In this document: positions 6,300 to 8,086 of the stretch, piece after piece
How positions within the stretch are numbered: position 1 is the first letter of the stretch
How the letters are laid out: each line of letters begins with the position of its first letter
Source of the DNA: CAZDAM01 sp964503595
GTDB taxonomy: Bacteria > Muiribacteriota > UBA6191
Assembly: GCA_964503595.1 (NCBI GenBank)
Contig: CAZDAM010000128.1
Location: 1 to 8,086, forward strand
Reading direction: 5' to 3'
Length of the DNA: 8,086 bases
Position numbers and translations under genes: made by a program
Notes under the pieces: model-generated
Database searches by the model: none
Told to the model about the DNA's origin: nothing
Seen by the model: only the letters and a program-made list of their open reading frames with translations

Positions 6300-7603
6300 T
6301 GAAACTGCACACTAAGATCTTTATCGGTATGGCCACAGGCGTCGTCGTCGGCTGGCTTTTTGGGGCCAACTCTCCTCTGGATTACTTTCACGGTGAAACC
6401 GGACAGCACTTCATCGACTTTCTGAACGTCATCGGAGAAGTCTTCCTCAAGCTCCTGAAAATGCTCGTCGTGCCCCTGATCTTCTTTTCGCTTGCGATTG
6501 GAATCGCCTCCATGGAAGATGTGGCCGCCATCGGAAAAACCGGTATCAAGGTCATGATCTGGTTTGTCCTGACCACTGCCATCGCCATTTCAATTGGAGT
6601 CGGACTTGGCATTCTGATTCAGCCCGGTACCTACCTGTCCGATGCCGATCGGGAAAACCTTCTGAAGCAGTCCTCCGCCCAGGTCGAGGTCATTCAGTCC
6701 AAGGCCGAAGAACAGCCCCGTACTGTCTCAGCCATAGTCAAGAAGAACATCCTCGAACTGATCCCGACCAACCCGGTGACGGCTATGGCTGAAACCCAGG
6801 TTCTTCAGATCATTGTTTTCGCCCTGTTCTTCGGGATCGGTATCACCGGACTGGATCCGGACCGGCGTAAAGTCGTACTGCACCTCTGCCACGGGGTCAA
6901 TGACATCATGATCTATCTGGTGGAAATGGTCATCAATATGGCTCCCTATGGGGTTTTCACCCTGATGGCAAGTTCGGTCAGCAAGGCCGGAATCGGGGTC
7001 CTGAGTGCTCTCGCCATCTATTTTGTGACCGTTCTTCTGGGTCTTGCCACCCATCTGGCCTTCTATGCATCGATGGCAAAAATCCTCGGTGGTATGAATC
7101 CCTTCACCTGGCTTTCCCATCTGAAGGAAGCCATGGCCCTGGCCTTTTCGACTTCTTCCTCATCTGCAACCCTTCCGGTCACCATGCGGGTCAATGAAGT
7201 CAACGTGGGAGTCGACAAAAAAACCTGCTCCTTTGTCCTGCCACTGGGTGCCACCATCAATATGGATGGAACAGCCCTGTATCAGGGGGTTGCTGTTGTT
7301 TTCATCGCTCAGGTATTTGGCTACGATCTATCAGCGGCCCAGCTTCTGACCATTGTCCTGATGGCAACTCTGGCCTCGATCGGAACCGCGAGCGTACCTG
7401 GAGCCGGCATGATCATGCTTGTCATGGTGCTTGATTCCGTCGATGCCTCTCTGGTGCCCGGCATTGCCCTGATCATGGGAGTCGACCGGCTTCTTGACAT
7501 GTGCCGGACAGCCGTGAATGTCTGCGGGGATTCCCTGGCCTGCCTGCTTACTCAAAAATGGAGTTCAGGCCAAGGGCTTCCTGGGCATGTGAATCCCCAA
7601 TAA
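6299..7603 (+). CDS. gltP: Dicarboxylate/amino-acid:cation symporter (DAACS family), probably acidic amino acid
   Basis: A 434-residue inner-membrane elevator transporter that uses a Na+ or H+ gradient to import acidic amino acids or dicarboxylates. Diagnostic motifs are all present: the serine-rich re-entrant loop HP1 (STSSSSATLP, 284-293), NMDGT (321-325) of TM7 for Na+ binding, HP2 (ASIGTASVPGAG, 359-370) and the TM8 signature D400-xx-R403-T404-xx-N407-V-x-G410-D411. D400, R403, T404 and D411 correspond to D394, R397, T398 and D405 of the archaeal aspartate transporter GltPh; DctA-type C4-dicarboxylate carriers differ at several of these sites, so glutamate or aspartate is the better guess. 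Length is typical. The ATG at 6299 shares its A with the upstream TAA (TAATG), so translation is likely coupled; the own ribosome binding site is weak. The 3' end overlaps the convergent gene by 56 bases. Confidence 0.93.
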   Translation: MKLHTKIFIGMATGVVVGWLFGANSPLDYFHGETGQHFIDFLNVIGEVFLKLLKMLVVPLIFFSLAIGIASMEDVAAIGKTGIKVMIWFVLTTAIAISIGVGLGILIQPGTYLSDADRENLLKQSSAQVEVIQSKAEEQPRTVSAIVKKNILELIPTNPVTAMAETQVLQIIVFALFFGIGITGLDPDRRKVVLHLCHGVNDIMIYLVEMVINMAPYGVFTLMASSVSKAGIGVLSALAIYFVTVLLGLATHLAFYASMAKILGGMNPFTWLSHLKEAMALAFSTSSSSATLPVTMRVNEVNVGVDKKTCSFVLPLGATINMDGTALYQGVAVVFIAQVFGYDLSAAQLLTIVLMATLASIGTASVPGAGMIMLVMVLDSVDASLVPGIALIMGVDRLLDMCRTAVNVCGDSLACLLTQKWSSGQGLPGHVNPQ

Positions 7604-8086
7604 CTTCCTGCTCGGCAACTCCATAGTCCTCAGCCCAGCCGAATTCTTCCTTGAGGGCTTCCGTCAGGCGAACCAGTTCTTCGGTGACTTCACCCTCCTC
7701 AACCTTCTTCTCCCACTCCGCAATCCGGGGACTGAAACGAAGCTCCTGAATCTTTCTGGCGCTCAAACGATCCTCAAGCCCTTTCAGAACCAGAACCCGG
7801 GCATAGAACCAGCGGGTGAAAGCCTCGATTTCCTGGTGGGTGGCCCGCGCCTGCTCCAGCTGCTCCTTGGGAATCTTCATTCTACGGGCAGCCCCGGGAA
7901 GCAGGGTCAGGCGATCCTTCCATTTCAGAAGATCCTCCAGAATATCCTTATTGAAAAACTCCAGCATGGCCTCGGAATCCATGGGTTCGCGCACTCCTTC
8001 AAGCTGCTCCCGCTGATAGAATTTTTTGAGTCGGGTATTCAGGGTCAGACCGGAAAGCTGACGCCCGAAAATTTCGGGCAGACGAA
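7548..8086 (-). CDS. Unrecognised charged helical protein, C-terminal part (5' end beyond window)
   Basis: The minus-strand frame stays open to the window edge, giving at least 179 residues. An internal GTG at 7994 or ATG at 7982 could be taken as starts, but the upstream frame also reads like protein (RLPEIFGRQLSGLTLNTRLK, then KFYQREQLEGV), so the gene most likely begins beyond 8086. The visible part is rich in Glu, Lys, Arg and Leu, with long predicted helices (for example LEDLLKWKDRLTLL, EQLEQARATHQEIEAFTRWF, EEGEVTEELVRLTEALKEEF) and no cysteine, signal peptide or membrane segment. No family recognised. The C-terminus (EALGLNSIFE) lies inside the 3' end of the symporter gene on the opposite strand, with no room for an intergenic terminator. 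Confidence 0.72.
   Translation of the reverse strand, partial: RLPEIFGRQLSGLTLNTRLKKFYQREQLEGVREPMDSEAMLEFFNKDILEDLLKWKDRLTLLPGAARRMKIPKEQLEQARATHQEIEAFTRWFYARVLVLKGLEDRLSARKIQELRFSPRIAEWEKKVEEGEVTEELVRLTEALKEEFGWAEDYGVAEQEVIGDSHAQEALGLNSIFE

Noticed and set aside
6728..7120. 130-residue minus-strand frame
   Set aside because: Antisense to the strongly supported symporter; rich in His, Asp and Gly as expected from reversing hydrophobic codons.
7548..7994. GTG at 7994 as the true start of the right-edge gene
   Set aside because: The frame upstream of it remains open to the window edge and reads like protein, so the visible piece is more likely the C-terminal part of a longer gene.
8063..8079. 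Perfect inverted repeat GCCCGAAAATTTCGGGC, possible terminator or operator
   Set aside because: It lies inside the open frame of the partial minus-strand gene (codons for PEIFGR) and has no following T-run on either strand; probably chance or coding constraint.

Overview
The window looks like a chromosomal segment of a Gram-negative bacterium of moderate GC content (by eye about 53-55%, lower around 530-690). The Gram-negative call rests on a predicted exported protein with a secretin/TonB-type short N-terminal (STN) domain and on a nonulosonate (sialic-acid-like) sugar gene pair. The sequence alone does not fix the taxon.

Left edge (1-411): mobile DNA on the minus strand. The first 148 bases encode the N-terminus of an IS3-family OrfA transposase, cut by the window edge. 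It lies directly against a truncated IS4-like transposase N-terminus, so one insertion sequence seems to have landed in another. From 412 to about 1062 there is no intact gene. Two plus-strand stretches have protein-like reading frames without proper starts, the second with an apparent frameshift, and are best read as remnants of a decayed gene.

Minus-strand operon (5053 down to 1050): a rhomboid intramembrane protease with large extra domains, a single-pass anchored protein of unknown function (TTG start, 4-nt overlap with the rhomboid gene), an SpsF-like cytidylyltransferase, and a PseG/SpsG-like nucleotide-sugar hydrolase (17-nt overlap). The last two resemble the spsF-spsG pair and probably act in making an activated nonulosonate or related surface sugar. 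The spacing implies one transcript. A NeuB/SpsE-type synthase, a frequent neighbour, is not in the window.

Plus-strand operon (about 4999 to 7603): a predicted exported protein with two tandem STN-like units, a zinc-ribbon DUF4145-type protein (ATGA overlap), and a dicarboxylate/amino-acid:cation symporter (DAACS family, TAATG junction) whose binding-site residues favour an acidic amino acid. The operon is divergent from the rhomboid operon, and the two 5' ends appear to overlap. The right edge (7548-8086) holds the C-terminal part of a charged, helical, unrecognised protein on the minus strand, overlapping the symporter gene tail to tail.

No tRNA, rRNA, CRISPR array, riboswitch or convincing terminator was seen. 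No clearly new multi-gene system can be demonstrated. The most unusual parts are the tandem-STN/DUF4145/symporter operon and the rhomboid coupled to an anchored protein.
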